The translations under genes were made by a program, and so were the position numbers. The notes beneath the pieces are model-generated. The model made no database searches and was not told the origin of the DNA. It saw only the letters and a program-made list of their open reading frames with translations. A stretch of DNA of 64,000 nucleotides from Ureibacillus yapensis (GTDB lineage: Bacteria; Bacillota; Bacilli; Bacillales_A; Planococcaceae). Position 1 is the first letter of the stretch. Each line of letters begins with the position of its first letter. Shown piece after piece: positions 53,412 through 62,314 of the stretch. The stretch covers positions 1-64,000 of the forward strand of contig NZ_QWEI01000004.1 of assembly GCF_003515775.1 (NCBI RefSeq). The letters run 5' to 3'.

Positions 53412-53649
53412 GGAATATACTTTGGATCGTTTCGAAGGAGATTATGCCATTTTTCTAAAACGCCCCGAAGAAACGGAACAATTAGCCATTCATCGCAGAG
53501 AGATGAATGGAAAAGTGCAGGAAGGCGATATTGTAGATATTCAAGATAACGGAATGGGCTATCACATTACCGTTCTGAAGGATACGACGGCAAAAAAGAA
53601 AGAACATGTGAAAAATCTATTAAATGAGCTGAAATCCAAAAATAATTGA
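53401..53649 (+). CDS. DUF3006 family protein
   Basis: An 82-residue protein with YTLDRFEGDYAIFLKR, EGDIVDIQ and a basic C-terminal tail. DUF3006 genes often sit directly behind ComEC-like MBL lipoproteins in Firmicutes, as here, with an 11-base overlap that implies coupled translation. It has no signal peptide. It could modulate expression of or protect against its partner; function unknown. Confidence 0.85.
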   Translation: MNTKEYTLDRFEGDYAIFLKRPEETEQLAIHRREMNGKVQEGDIVDIQDNGMGYHITVLKDTTAKKKEHVKNLLNELKSKNN

Positions 53650-53656
53650 AAAACTC

Positions 53657-53694
53657 AAGCTCCTTACAAACCAATTGTAAGGGGCTTTTATTTT
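53657..53694 (+). terminator. terminator of the MBL-DUF3006 operon
   Basis: AAGCTCCTTAC / GTAAGGGGCTT with a 9-base loop, then TTATTTT. Confidence 0.85.
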
Positions 53695-53780
53695 CCTTTA
53701 ATCTCTTATCCTAAGTATTCTGAAAATATGATAAGATAGAGGATAAGTTAATCAAATTATGGTAAATGGGAGAATTGAAC

Positions 53781-54569
53781 ATGGCAATTGATACGATTAT
53801 TTTTGACCTTGATGATACCCTGCTTTGGGATAAACAAAGTATTCAAACAGCATTTGATAAGACTTGCGAGTATGCTGCCACTAAATATGAAATCAATCCA
53901 GTCAAGCTGGAGGAAGCGGTACGAAATGAAGCCCGAAAGTTATATGAAGGCTATGAAACTTACGACTATACTGTATTGATTGGCATTAATCCTTTTGAAG
54001 GGCTTTGGGGAACTTTTGATGACCCAACGGAATCCTTCCAGAAGATGAAGAGCATTGTTCCTAACTATCGTAAGGATGCGTGGACTGCCGGGTTAAAAAC
54101 ATTGGGAATTGAGGATGCGGCATTAGGCGAAGAATTAGGGGAGCGGTTTGTGGAAGAGCGCAAAAAATCGCCATATGTCTACGATGATACATATGCAGTG
54201 CTGGACGCGTTAAAGGGGAACTACAAGCTGATTTTATTAACGAACGGTGCGCCGAGTCTGCAAAGGTTAAAATTAGAAATCACACCGGAAATTCCGGCAT
54301 ATTTTAATCATGTGATTATTTCCGGAGACTTCGGCAAAGGAAAGCCGGATGCCTCTTTATTCCGATATATGATGGATCAAGCAGGTTTCACGGCTGAACA
54401 AGGCATTATGGTGGGGGACAACTTGAATACAGACATTAAAGGCTCTGCCGCTGTGGGGATGAAAAATGTGTGGATTAACCGCGAAGGAAAAAAGAATGAT
54501 TCAGAAATCACCCCAACATACGAAGTAACTTCATTGACGGAGTTTTTAGATTTAGTGAAGAATTTATAA
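53781..54569 (+). CDS. HAD-family hydrolase
   Basis: A 262-residue haloacid dehalogenase-like phosphatase. Motif I FDLDDTLLW (nucleophile first D), motif II LLTNGAPS, motif III lysine in FGKGKPDASLF, motif IV MVGDNLNTDIKG. A helical cap follows motif I. It resembles YsaA/YjjG-type phosphatases of nucleotides or sugar phosphates; substrate unknown. The ATG at 53781 follows GGGAGAA; the longer upstream frame begins with a TTG inside that site. Confidence 0.9.
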   Translation: MAIDTIIFDLDDTLLWDKQSIQTAFDKTCEYAATKYEINPVKLEEAVRNEARKLYEGYETYDYTVLIGINPFEGLWGTFDDPTESFQKMKSIVPNYRKDAWTAGLKTLGIEDAALGEELGERFVEERKKSPYVYDDTYAVLDALKGNYKLILLTNGAPSLQRLKLEITPEIPAYFNHVIISGDFGKGKPDASLFRYMMDQAGFTAEQGIMVGDNLNTDIKGSAAVGMKNVWINREGKKNDSEITPTYEVTSLTEFLDLVKNL

Positions 54570-54593
54570 GAAGAATAAAATGTTTAGTGAGGA

Positions 54594-54628
54594 GGCAAAG
54601 GGTTTAGCTTTTTGCCTATTTTTTTATT
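54594..54628 (+). terminator. terminator of the HAD hydrolase gene
   Basis: GGCAAA / TTTTTGCC with a short loop, followed by TATTTTTTT. Confidence 0.75.
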
Positions 54629-54661
54629 GTAAATTCAACTAGGAGTTTGTGCAGTTAGGAG

Positions 54662-54708
54662 TTATGGGATAAGAGAGGGGGATTTTGGGAGGAAGTTGTC
54701 CCATAATT
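54662..54708. repeat. palindromic intergenic repeat, copy 3
   Basis: TTATGGGATAA ... TTGTCCCATAA, arms of 11 bases with one mismatch around a purine-rich loop. Same family as 37299-37339 and 37350-37391. Confidence 0.55.
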
Positions 54709-54798
54709 TGTAGCATTGGATAAAAGGGAGGCGCGAAGAGAGCTAGTGGCCCCACCACTAAGTTTAAATATAAAATTAAACCCCAATTAAAAAGGATA

Positions 54799-54823
54799 CC
54801 GACTCCATTCAGTCGATATCCCC
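54799..54823. other. stem-loop without T run
   Basis: GGATA-CGACT / AGTCG-TATCC with one mismatch and a 6-base loop. It may be part of a compound terminator for serA on the minus strand. Confidence 0.45.
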
Positions 54824-54868
54824 TGGTTAAACTTTTAATTTAGTAGCGATTGCCTCAGCTTTTCTTGA

Positions 54869-55037
54869 TGTCTAGCTGCGAACGCCAGCTCCTCGACAAC
54901 TTCGGCGCTGCCAATAAGGGCAAAGAGCGCCCTTTTTGACCGCCGGTTGTTGAGGCTCACAGGATGTGAGTCATGTCGGCGATGCAACCCGAAGTTGCGT
55001 TTTCGACGACGCGGAGCTAAACTGGCGTCCTCCGCAT
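54869..55037. repeat. GC-rich dispersed element, full-length copy
   Basis: A 169-base element with inverted ends: TGTCTAGCTGCGAACGCCAG at the left and AACTGGCGTCCTCCGCA at the right share GCxxACGCCAG/CTGGCGT. Inside are further complementary segments (CAACTTCGG with CCGAAGTTG), so it could fold as one large structure. It is much richer in GC than its flanks. Partial copies lie at 29773-29845 and 43938-44014. It resembles the intergenic bcr/REP-like repeats of Bacillus and relatives. Confidence 0.7.
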
Positions 55038-55043
55038 TTTTTA

Positions 55044-56663
55044 TTAAAGCGTGATCGCTTTTACTTCATCAATATTTTCAAGTTGGGCAACATAGCTTAA
55101 GTCTTCTTGTGTTACCACGTTGTCAATTGTCAGCATCATTACCGCTGTTCCGCCAACTTGGTCGCGGCCTACTTGCATCGTTGCGATATTGATTTCTTTT
55201 TCGGCAAGTTTAGTTGCCACGCGGCCGATTGCACCTGGTTTGTCGGTGTTTTTAATGTACAGCAGGTGTCCTTGAGGCACTACGTCTACCACATAGTTTT
55301 CCACTTTTACAATGCGTGCGCCCAAGCCATTGAGTAAAGTACCTGCGATTGTGTGCACTTCATTTTCTGTTTTCACTTCAACCGTGATTAAGTTCGTGAA
55401 CCCTTTGGCAGTTGTTGTTTTATGTTCATTAATTTTAATGCCGATGCGTTCAGATAAATAACGAGCGTTCACATCATTGACATGGTCGCCGTGATTTTTT
55501 TGCAGCAGTCCTTTTAGCGTATTAGATGTTAATGGGCGGACATCGTAGTTTGCGACTTCACCGGCATAAGAAACGTTAATTTCCTTGATTGGCTCAGTTG
55601 TAACTTGAGATAGGAATGAACCTAATTTCTCTGCCAATCCAAAGAACGGTTCGACTTGAGCAAGTAGTTCTTTTGGAATAGATGGCATGTTCACCGGATT
55701 TGTAACAGTACCTGTTTTAAAGAATTTGATAATATCGTTAGAAACGTCAACCGCCACAGATTCTTGCGCTTCAATTGTAGATGCACCCAGGTGAGGAGTA
55801 GCAATTACTTGCGGCAAAGTTAATAATTTATGATTTGTTGCCGGTTCTTCAACGAATACGTCAAGTGCCGCTCCCGCCACTTTTCCTTCTACAATCGCAT
55901 CATATAGGTCGTCTTCATCGATGATTCCGCCGCGTGCACAGTTAATGATTCGCACGCCTTCTTTCATAATGGCGAATTTTTCTTTATTAATTAAGTTGCG
56001 TGTTTCCGGCAATAATGGCGTATGTACTGAGATAAAGTCGGCTGCTTTCACAACTTCGTCGACTGTACCTTTTGTCACGCCCAGTTCCTGTGCACGCTCT
56101 TCTGTTAAGAATGGGTCATAAGCAATGACATTCATGCGTTGGCCTTTCGCGCGGTAAGCAACTTCCGTTCCGATGCGACCGAATCCAACAACACCCAAAG
56201 TTTTGTTTTTAAGTTCAACGCCTACATAAGATTTTCGATCCCATACGCCGTTTTTCAATGCGTTATAAGCTTGGGGAATATGGCGTGCAAGTGATGTCAT
56301 CATCGCAATTGTATGTTCTGCCGCAGAGTTTGTGTTTCCATCCGGCGCATTGACAACAATAATACCGTGTTCCGTAGCAGCAGCTAAATCGATATTGTCG
56401 ACACCAACACCCGCACGGCCAATCAATTTTAAATTTTTGGCAGCTGCGATAATTTCGCGTGTTACTTTTGTTTGGCTTCGAACCAACAGCACATGAACGT
56501 CCTCAATTTTAGCAATAAGTTGTTCTGGTGTGAGTCCAGTGTTAATCACCACATTCAGGTTTAAATCTGTTTCTTGTCGAAGCGGGAAAATCCCGTCTTC
56601 GCTCAGTGGATCGGCGATAAATACATTGATTACGTTTGTTTGAATTTTTGTTACCATGTTCAT
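55044..56663 (-). CDS. serA: D-3-phosphoglycerate dehydrogenase
   Basis: A 539-residue enzyme for the first step of serine synthesis. Substrate/NAD domains with [54 protein letters not shown] and the catalytic histidine in TPHLGAST; an intervening domain (about 325-460); and a C-terminal ACT domain beginning [17 protein letters not shown]. This is the long form, possibly with serine feedback. AAAGGAGAG precedes the start; a second ATG two codons later is possible. Expression is under a T-box that reads tRNA-Ser (see the leader). Confidence 0.95.
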   Translation of the reverse strand: MNMVTKIQTNVINVFIADPLSEDGIFPLRQETDLNLNVVINTGLTPEQLIAKIEDVHVLLVRSQTKVTREIIAAAKNLKLIGRAGVGVDNIDLAAATEHGIIVVNAPDGNTNSAAEHTIAMMTSLARHIPQAYNALKNGVWDRKSYVGVELKNKTLGVVGFGRIGTEVAYRAKGQRMNVIAYDPFLTEERAQELGVTKGTVDEVVKAADFISVHTPLLPETRNLINKEKFAIMKEGVRIINCARGGIIDEDDLYDAIVEGKVAGAALDVFVEEPATNHKLLTLPQVIATPHLGASTIEAQESVAVDVSNDIIKFFKTGTVTNPVNMPSIPKELLAQVEPFFGLAEKLGSFLSQVTTEPIKEINVSYAGEVANYDVRPLTSNTLKGLLQKNHGDHVNDVNARYLSERIGIKINEHKTTTAKGFTNLITVEVKTENEVHTIAGTLLNGLGARIVKVENYVVDVVPQGHLLYIKNTDKPGAIGRVATKLAEKEINIATMQVGRDQVGGTAVMMLTIDNVVTQEDLSYVAQLENIDEVKAITL

Positions 56664-56740
56664 TACTCTCCTTTGATTTTTTAATATTTCGAAAATTGAG
56701 CAGAGACGTGTTGCAAAAATCTTTAACTAAAACTAAATAT

Positions 56741-57017
56741 AAAAAGCCTTTCACTCCCTGCATATAATGCAAGGGGCGAAAGGCTAAATTAACATCCTAC
56801 GCGGTACCACCCTAATTCGTTGTGGAAAAATTCCAACAACCTCCAAGTAAATGCGTAACGTGCAACATCCGGATAAGCATACTATAAATTTCCGCCTATC
56901 TATTCAGGAGTGGAACTGCAATCATTGAAAACGCTGATTTTCACCAACCATCAGCTCTCTAAAGATTTCTAGCGATCGAGCATGTCTCCATCAAAATATT
57001 TTTGCGTTGATTTAATT
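56741..57017 (-). promoter_or_regulatory. T-box leader of serA, serine specifier
   Basis: The T-box core AGGGTGGTACCGCG lies at 56813-56800 (minus), and Stem I holds the AGAGAGCTGATGGTTGGTG...CTCCTGAATAG elements. The specifier loop reads GCAGT-TCC-ACTCCTG; TCC followed by a purine gives Ser, which fits serA (TTC/Phe is the alternative reading). The terminator AGCCTTTCGCCCCTTGCA / TGCAGGGAGTGAAAGGCT plus T5 is at 56786-56741. Uncharged tRNA-Ser should stabilise the antiterminator and switch serA on. Confidence 0.9.
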
Positions 57018-57023
57018 GTTAAC

Positions 57024-57052
57024 ATCATAATCCTTCTTCATTTGATTGTCAA
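57024..57052 (-). promoter_or_regulatory. sigma-A promoter of serA
   Basis: Minus strand TTGACA, 17 bases, TATGAT: nearly consensus. The predicted start is about 57017, right before the T-box. Confidence 0.82.
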
Positions 57053-57275
57053 CAAAATTTCTGAAAAAATAAAAAACATTCCATGAAAACGCTTAATTTC
57101 AGCGTTAAAAAGCGAACGATTTATACGTTGAGCATAATAATCATTCGGGATAGAAAAATTGTTTCTCCAATGAAGCAGCCAGTAGCTGCCTGGACTTTCA
57201 AAAAAATTGTTCGATAAAAAGGGTTTATTTAAGAAAAGTTGAATACATACCATATATACGGTGGGGGTGAAAAAG

Positions 57276-58058
57276 ATGGCATACGAAACGATAAAAATAG
57301 AAATTGCCGATCGAAGAGCTACTTTATCATTTAACAGACCGACTGTAGCCAATTCGATGAACTTATTGATGATGCAGGAATTAGCAGATTGTCTGGAGTT
57401 TTTAAAGGATAATCCAGAAGTACAAATACTGGTCATTAAAGGGGAAGGAAACATCTTTTCGGCAGGCGGAGACATTAAAATGATGATTACTTCAGGAGAT
57501 CCAAAAACGTTTGAAATCATCATGAGTTATATTACCCGCATTTCATTGGCTCTTTATCAATTGCCGATGGTTACCATCGCGCAAATAAAAGGAGCTGCAG
57601 CTGGTATTGGCTTTAGCCTTGCGCTTGGCTGTGACGTCATTGTGGTGGAAGAAAATAGTAAACTGGCGATGAATTTTATCGGTATCGGGTTAATCCCGGA
57701 CGGTGGGGGTCATTTCTTCTTATCGGAACGAGTGGGCATACCAAAGGCAAAACAGATCATTTGGAATGGCAACATCATGAACCCGGAAGAAGCTTATCAA
57801 CAGGGGCTAATTGATTATAAAGTGGAAGAAGGAGAACTGGATAGCTTTGTGGATCAGTTGGTTGGCAAATTTTTATCTTCACCGATCTTGGCGATGCTTG
57901 AATCAAAAAAAATCCTTCATGCTCAAAAGCTGCCTGAATTGACAGCTATATTGAAAAATGAAGCAGAAGGGCAAATCAAGATGCGAAAAACTGAAGATCA
58001 TCTGGAAGGAATAAAAGCATTTATCGAAAAGAGAACCCAGCAATTCAAAGGGAAATAA
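57276..58058 (+). CDS. yhaR: crotonase-family enoyl-CoA hydratase/isomerase (YhaR-like)
   Basis: A 260-residue crotonase-fold protein. Oxyanion-hole segments are FSAGGDIKMM and IKGAAAGIGFSLALGCD. At the position of the first catalytic glutamate of hydratases it has MNFIGIG, and it carries an aspartate in GLIPDGGG, which is the pattern of isomerases such as PaaG and enoyl-CoA isomerases. It is therefore more likely an isomerase than a hydratase. The ATG at 57276 follows GGGGGTG. It is monocistronic. The only other crotonase in the window is the truncated one at 18101-18409. Confidence 0.82.
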   Translation: MAYETIKIEIADRRATLSFNRPTVANSMNLLMMQELADCLEFLKDNPEVQILVIKGEGNIFSAGGDIKMMITSGDPKTFEIIMSYITRISLALYQLPMVTIAQIKGAAAGIGFSLALGCDVIVVEENSKLAMNFIGIGLIPDGGGHFFLSERVGIPKAKQIIWNGNIMNPEEAYQQGLIDYKVEEGELDSFVDQLVGKFLSSPILAMLESKKILHAQKLPELTAILKNEAEGQIKMRKTEDHLEGIKAFIEKRTQQFKGK

Positions 58059-58117
58059 GAAGCATAAAATGTGCATTTAGCTTTAGGTGATAGAACAGTG
58101 TCTACTTATACTTAGAA

Positions 58118-58147
58118 AAAGGCGTCCCCAATTTCGGGACGCCTTTG
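58118..58147 (+). terminator. terminator of yhaR
   Basis: AAAGGCGTCCC / GGGACGCCTTT with a short loop; probably works on both strands. Confidence 0.88.
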
Positions 58148-58157
58148 TTGCTTGCTC

Positions 58158-58343
58158 TTATACATGAAATAAAACTAGTTTCCCTCTGGAGTTTACCAAG
58201 CGATGTGTTTGATCGGCTACTCCTTTTTCGTCAATTTGTTTTTGGCCTTCTCTCTTCGCAATCTCTTCACTCTCGAAAGCCCATACTTCATCAAATAAAA
58301 TTTCCCCTGTTTTTTCAAATGCAGTAAAACGATAATTTTCCAT
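58158..58343 (-). CDS. YhzC-like small protein
   Basis: A 61-residue protein: MENYRFTAFEKTGEILFDEV, then an acidic helix with KREGQKQIDE and an ending THRLVNSRGKLVLFHV. The end resembles YhzC of B. subtilis, a protein of unknown function from the same neighbourhood (from memory). AAAGGGG precedes the ATG at 58343; an upstream in-frame ATG at 58376 lacks a site. Confidence 0.65.
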   Translation of the reverse strand: MENYRFTAFEKTGEILFDEVWAFESEEIAKREGQKQIDEKGVADQTHRLVNSRGKLVLFHV

Positions 58344-58524
58344 TCTATCCACCCCTTTGTAGAAGATATACAACATTATACATAAAAAAACGCCTTATTT
58401 CATTGTAAAAGGGGAAATGAGGAAGTGAAATCTTTCACGCAAATGTTGGTCGTAACCGCTATGGATGCATGGTACAATAGGAGTATCGTAAAAAACAAGT
58501 AAATAAAAAAGGAGTGTTTTCTTT

Positions 58525-59460
58525 ATGAAAGGAATCACGCAACTCCAAGCGGGTGAACCAGTTAGCCAATTTTTATTAATCAAGCAAGCTACTAAAGGAG
58601 TTACAACAGTAGGCAAACCTTTCATGACACTCATCTTGCAAGATAAGAGTGGGGATATTGAAGCCAAGCTATGGGATACAAATGACGATCATGAAAAAAT
58701 GTATCGGCCTGAAGTAATCGTACATATTGGCGGGGAAATTCATGATTATCGGGGAAAAAACCAACTGCGCATTAAGCAAATTCGCATTGCCAAACCTGAA
58801 GAAGGCGTTGGAATCAATGATCTTTTACCTTCCTCCACAACACCGAAAGAAGAGCTGTTTGAAGAGTTAACGCAATTTTTCTTTGAAATAAAAAATCCAA
58901 ACATCTCACGCATCACTAGATACATCATTAAAAAGCATCAAAATGAGTTGATTGTTTTTCCGGCGGCATCTAAAAACCACCATGATTATGCTTCAGGGCT
59001 GCTGGATCACGTTGTTTCCATGCTGCGTCTTGGAAAGTCGATTTGTGACCTCTATCCGTCATTGAATCGAGATTTAATTTATGCAGGCGTTATTTTGCAT
59101 GACGTTGGAAAAGTAAAAGAACTAACGGGACCAATCGCAACGGCCTATACAGTTGAAGGAAACTTGCTCGGACATATTTCCATCATGGTCGATGAAATAG
59201 GGCAGGCGGCTAAAGAACTGGGGATTGATGGAGAAGAAGTGGTGATATTAAAACATATCGTCCTTTCCCACCATGGCAAGGAAGAGTGGGGAAGCCCGAA
59301 AAAACCGATGATTCAGGAAGCTGAAATCCTTCACTATATCGATAACATCGACGCCAAAATGAACATGCTGACAAGAGCATTGGACAAAACAAAACCTGGA
59401 GAATTTACGGAAAGGCTGTTCCCGTTGGATAACCGCTCTTTCTATAAACCGAACTTTTAA
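58525..59460 (+). CDS. yhaM: 3'-5' exoribonuclease YhaM
   Basis: A 311-residue nuclease with an N-terminal OB-fold (residues 1-95) and an HD domain (about 160-285: [34 protein letters not shown]). YhaM degrades RNA, and also single-stranded DNA, 3' to 5' with Mn2+. AAAGGAGTG precedes the ATG. No strong terminator follows; a direct GGGTGCC repeat near 59583-59610 may form one. Confidence 0.93.
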   Translation: MKGITQLQAGEPVSQFLLIKQATKGVTTVGKPFMTLILQDKSGDIEAKLWDTNDDHEKMYRPEVIVHIGGEIHDYRGKNQLRIKQIRIAKPEEGVGINDLLPSSTTPKEELFEELTQFFFEIKNPNISRITRYIIKKHQNELIVFPAASKNHHDYASGLLDHVVSMLRLGKSICDLYPSLNRDLIYAGVILHDVGKVKELTGPIATAYTVEGNLLGHISIMVDEIGQAAKELGIDGEEVVILKHIVLSHHGKEEWGSPKKPMIQEAEILHYIDNIDAKMNMLTRALDKTKPGEFTERLFPLDNRSFYKPNF

Positions 59461-59679
59461 TCTTATTCAGTGAATTTGTGACGAAAGCTTGCGGCAGTTG
59501 ATATGTTTTTGTCTGTACCGAAAGCGTAGCGACAGGTAACGACTGAGCCCAGCCGTATTCGATGTATTAAACTTAAAGCAGGGTGCCCATATTTTATATT
59601 GGGTGCCTTGTGTTTATTTACCGGCAAGTAAAAGAATTGACCTATAAATCATTAAAAGGAATTGAAGGAGGAACCAAAA

Positions 59680-60012
59680 ATGAATTTACCAAATTGCCCA
59701 ATGTGCCAGTCAACCTATACCTATGAGGATGGCAATCTTTTTGTTTGTCCGGAATGTGGACATGAATGGACAGGAGAAGAGGAAATTGTTGAGGAGTCGC
59801 CTGTTGTCAAAGATGCCAATGGGAATGTGTTATCGGATGGAGACTCAGTCTCAGTAATTAAGGATTTAAAAGTAAAAGGGAGTTCGTCCACATTGAAAGT
59901 CGGGACGAAAGTTAAGAATATCCGTCTAGTAGAGGGTGACCATAATATCGATTGTAAAATTGATGGGTTCGGGGCGATGAAGTTAAAGTCGGAATTCGTA
60001 AAGAAAATATAA
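59680..60012 (+). CDS. yjdM: YjdM/PhnA-like zinc-ribbon protein
   Basis: A 110-residue protein with a zinc ribbon at the N terminus ([20 protein letters not shown], then CGHEW) and the YjdM C-terminal barrel ([20 protein letters not shown]). Formerly called PhnA, but it is not known to act on phosphonates. AAGGAGG lies 8 bases before the ATG at 59680. It is a single gene. Confidence 0.9.
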   Translation: MNLPNCPMCQSTYTYEDGNLFVCPECGHEWTGEEEIVEESPVVKDANGNVLSDGDSVSVIKDLKVKGSSSTLKVGTKVKNIRLVEGDHNIDCKIDGFGAMKLKSEFVKKI

Positions 60013-60022
60013 TAAGTGATGA

Positions 60023-60066
60023 AAAAGGGGCTGTAGCCGAAAATCATTTCCCGGCACAGCCCCTCA
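60023..60066. terminator. bidirectional terminator between yjdM and prsA
   Basis: GGGGCTGT / ACAGCCCC around a loop that contains CCGAAAATCATTTCCCGG; on the minus strand T5 follows. Confidence 0.85.
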
Positions 60067-60072
60067 TTCATA

Positions 60073-60984
60073 TTATTTTTCAGTTTTTTCTTCTTTAGAT
60101 TCTTCTTCAGTAGCAGCATCATCTTTAGCCGGCTCTTCTTTGGCTTCGTACTTGTCCAAAGCACCTTTTAAATCTTCGTCTTCGATCTTAACATCTGCTC
60201 CATTAACCAACTCGGTAACTTTTGCATTCCAGTCGCCTTTTGTTGCAGCAATTGTTTCTCTAATTTCATCTTTTTTCTCTTCCAATGTTCCGTAATCTTT
60301 TACTTCACGCTTGTCCGTTACTTGGATGATGTGGTAGCCAAATTCAGATTGAACCGGTTCGCTGATTTCATCGATTTCAAGGGCATAGGCCGCATCGTTG
60401 AATTCCGGAACCATTTTTCCTACAGTAAACCAACCAAGCTCTCCGCCTTGTGCAGCCGAACCATCAGTTGAATATTCTTTGGCCATTGCAGCAAAATCTT
60501 CGCCGGCTTTCAATTTTTCATATACTGTACGAGCCGTTTCTTCGTCAGGCACTAAAATGTGACGTGCATTCAGTTCGTATTTTGCTTGATTGTAATATTT
60601 TTCGATTTCTTCATCTGTTACTTCAACGTCTTTTACCGCTTTTTCTTGTAATAGAGAGAATCGTACATTTTCTTTAAATGCTTCTTCGGATAAACCATTT
60701 GCTTCCAATACAGCGTCAAACGATTCGCCATATTGATCTTTTACCGTTTTGAATTGTTCATCCACTTCTTCATCTGTTACTTCGTAGTTGTTTTCCAAAA
60801 TTTGTTCAATAACCACTTGCTCAAGCAAGGCATTACCGGCAAGCGATTTAATATCTTCATAAAACTCATCTTTTGTAATATCTCCATATGATGTTGATAC
60901 TACAACTTCTTCTCCTGAGTTGCTGCATGCCGCAAGGGCTAAAACAGAAGAAGCAAGTGTTAATCCTAAAAATCGTTTTTTCAT
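60073..60984 (-). CDS. prsA: foldase lipoprotein PrsA
   Basis: A 303-residue extracytoplasmic lipoprotein. Signal peptide with lipobox LALAA-C20, then SurA-like arms and a parvulin-type peptidyl-prolyl isomerase domain (about 130-225: [37 protein letters not shown]). It folds secreted proteins at the outer face of the membrane. The C-terminal tail is rich in Glu, Lys and Ala. TAGGAGAG lies upstream of the ATG. Hpr/ScoC, which represses prsA-linked exoprotein functions in Bacillus, is encoded 1.3 kb away. Confidence 0.95.
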   Translation of the reverse strand: MKKRFLGLTLASSVLALAACSNSGEEVVVSTSYGDITKDEFYEDIKSLAGNALLEQVVIEQILENNYEVTDEEVDEQFKTVKDQYGESFDAVLEANGLSEEAFKENVRFSLLQEKAVKDVEVTDEEIEKYYNQAKYELNARHILVPDEETARTVYEKLKAGEDFAAMAKEYSTDGSAAQGGELGWFTVGKMVPEFNDAAYALEIDEISEPVQSEFGYHIIQVTDKREVKDYGTLEEKKDEIRETIAATKGDWNAKVTELVNGADVKIEDEDLKGALDKYEAKEEPAKDDAATEEESKEEKTEK

Positions 60985-61127
60985 GTGTAATTGACTCTCC
61001 TAACTTCGAATTGAAATCTTAAGTAACTATATCATAAACGCTTTAAAAACAAAATGGGTTGCATGTTTCTTTGCCTAGATGCCGATTCCCCCCATGCATA
61101 CTATAGTTTTTGAAAGGGGGTGTCGAA

Positions 61128-61220
61128 ATGGGAAATAACTACGGCGGCGGACATGGATTCGCTCTTTTAGTTGTATTGTTCATCCTATTAATTATTGTGG
61201 GTGCAGCGTTCATCTACTAA
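61128..61220 (+). CDS. YjcZ-family sporulation-associated membrane peptide
   Basis: A 30-residue peptide MGNNYGGGHGFALLVVLFIL followed by LIIVGAAFIY: a glycine-rich head and one membrane helix, as in the YjcZ/YwqI-type tiny proteins of spore formers. AAAGGGGG lies 6 bases before the ATG. CATACTATA at 61097-61105 fits a mother-cell sigma-K -10 box, which would place expression late in sporulation; that is tentative. Confidence 0.8.
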   Translation: MGNNYGGGHGFALLVVLFILLIIVGAAFIY

Positions 61221-61249
61221 TAGCAAAACACAATACCTAAGCAAAATTG

Positions 61250-61279
61250 GAGCTAAAGGCAAGTGCGCCTTTAGCTCTA
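61250..61279. terminator. hairpin shared by two small genes
   Basis: GAGCTAAAGGC / GCCTTTAGCTC with the loop AAGTGC. T-rich sequence follows on either strand, but no long T run. Confidence 0.7.
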
Positions 61280-61294
61280 AATTATTTTCCGCAT

Positions 61295-61480
61295 TTACAT
61301 GGCAACATATACTTCCACATAAAAGGATACTAATAAAATCGTGATCAATACATTTATGGTACGGAATATTTTTTCATGTTTTTCTTCAGGAATATCCTTT
61401 TGCGTAACAAGTGCATACGTCATACGATTGATCTGGAATAAATAAAATACCGAGAATAGCACTACAACAATAAGTAGCAA
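61295..61480 (-). CDS. small two-helix membrane protein (61 residues)
   Basis: Two hydrophobic segments (LLIVVVLFSVFYLF and VLITILLVSFYVEVYVAM) separated by a charged loop (QKDIPEEKHEKIFRT). The start is TTG, 8 bases after GAGGGGAGG. Position between prsA and hpr is where B. subtilis has small membrane proteins, but I do not recognise the family. Confidence 0.7.
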   Translation of the reverse strand: MLLIVVVLFSVFYLFQINRMTYALVTQKDIPEEKHEKIFRTINVLITILLVSFYVEVYVAM

Positions 61481-61597
61481 GTCTATTCCTCCCCTCTATC
61501 ACTTCTTTTAAGAATACAAAAAATACCGGTTTAAAACAAGTGAATCGACGTACTCTTCCTATTTTTTCCTGATTGGTATAGTCCTAATCAAGTTTCG

Positions 61598-62137
61598 TTA
61601 AATTTCCGGCACAAGCACTTCGCAGCCCTTCGGTGTTTCTTCGATCAATGAATCCTTGGGTGCTTTCAGCAGGTTTTTAACATATAAAAGATCGATGAAG
61701 CAAATGCTGCAATGGTAGGCAAAAAGCAAACAATAAAAATGTGCATACTCCTCGAAAGCGATTGCCATAAAAATTAAAAAACCGTTAATGATAAAGAAAG
61801 GTGCAAGCAATGTGAAAAGATAGCGTTTCTTTGGGATAATTGATTTTATGCGCATCCGAATAATCGGAACGAATTTATAATCGATTTTAAACCGAAGTTT
61901 CACTGAATCCCTATATTTGAACAATGTTACATAATGTAAAACTTTGTGAAGCGGATAAATAAGCAGGAATAAAAAAACAAACAGCCATAAATAATTATCT
62001 TCATAAGTCATGGGAGGAATATCTTCCAACAAGACAAATGAAAATGCAAATACTAGTACAAACAGCAAGGCAGACATAATGGTTAGCCAAGTAGATCCAT
62101 ACTCTCTTTTTATGTTGATCGTTTTCCAACAATGCAA
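61598..62137 (-). CDS. DUF3267-like membrane protein
   Basis: A 179-residue protein with four membrane segments and the sequence IYPLHKVLHY in the second, where DUF3267 proteins usually have a zincin-like HExxH; here the glutamate is replaced by lysine. It is probably not an active peptidase. The start is TTG, 9 bases after AAGGAG. Function unknown. Confidence 0.65.
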   Translation of the reverse strand: MHCWKTINIKREYGSTWLTIMSALLFVLVFAFSFVLLEDIPPMTYEDNYLWLFVFLFLLIYPLHKVLHYVTLFKYRDSVKLRFKIDYKFVPIIRMRIKSIIPKKRYLFTLLAPFFIINGFLIFMAIAFEEYAHFYCLLFAYHCSICFIDLLYVKNLLKAPKDSLIEETPKGCEVLVPEI

Positions 62138-62230
62138 GAAGGACGACTCCTTTTATGTATTATAGTGAAAACATTTTAAATCAAATAAAAAGAAATTGCC
62201 ACTATATTTTATTTTTGTAAGCGAAAACAT

Positions 62231-62255
62231 AAAAAAAGAGTGTATTTCTACACTC
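62231..62255 (-). terminator. terminator of hpr
   Basis: Minus strand GAGTGTA-GAAA-TACACTC, then T7. Confidence 0.85.
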
Positions 62256-62314
62256 AGATCATTGCTCGTTATAAATATACTTTTCTTGCTCTTCGCTAAG
62301 GTTAATCTGTTAAA

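Larger units (their letters stand above)
54570..55043. other. repeat-rich intergenic region
   Basis: No gene. From left to right: terminator of the HAD gene, palindromic repeat (54662-54708), hairpin (54799-54823) and a GC-rich element (54869-55037) ending 7 bases before the serA stop on the opposite strand. Confidence 0.7.

Noticed and set aside
57100-57150. Possible FadR site before yhaR
   Set aside because: Only one half-site (TCATTC) matches; the other half agrees at three of seven positions.
59500-59565. Possible dispersed repeat (CGAAAGCGTAGCGACAGG region) after yhaM
   Set aside because: It looks repeat-like and differs from the flanks, but no second copy exists in the window to support it.
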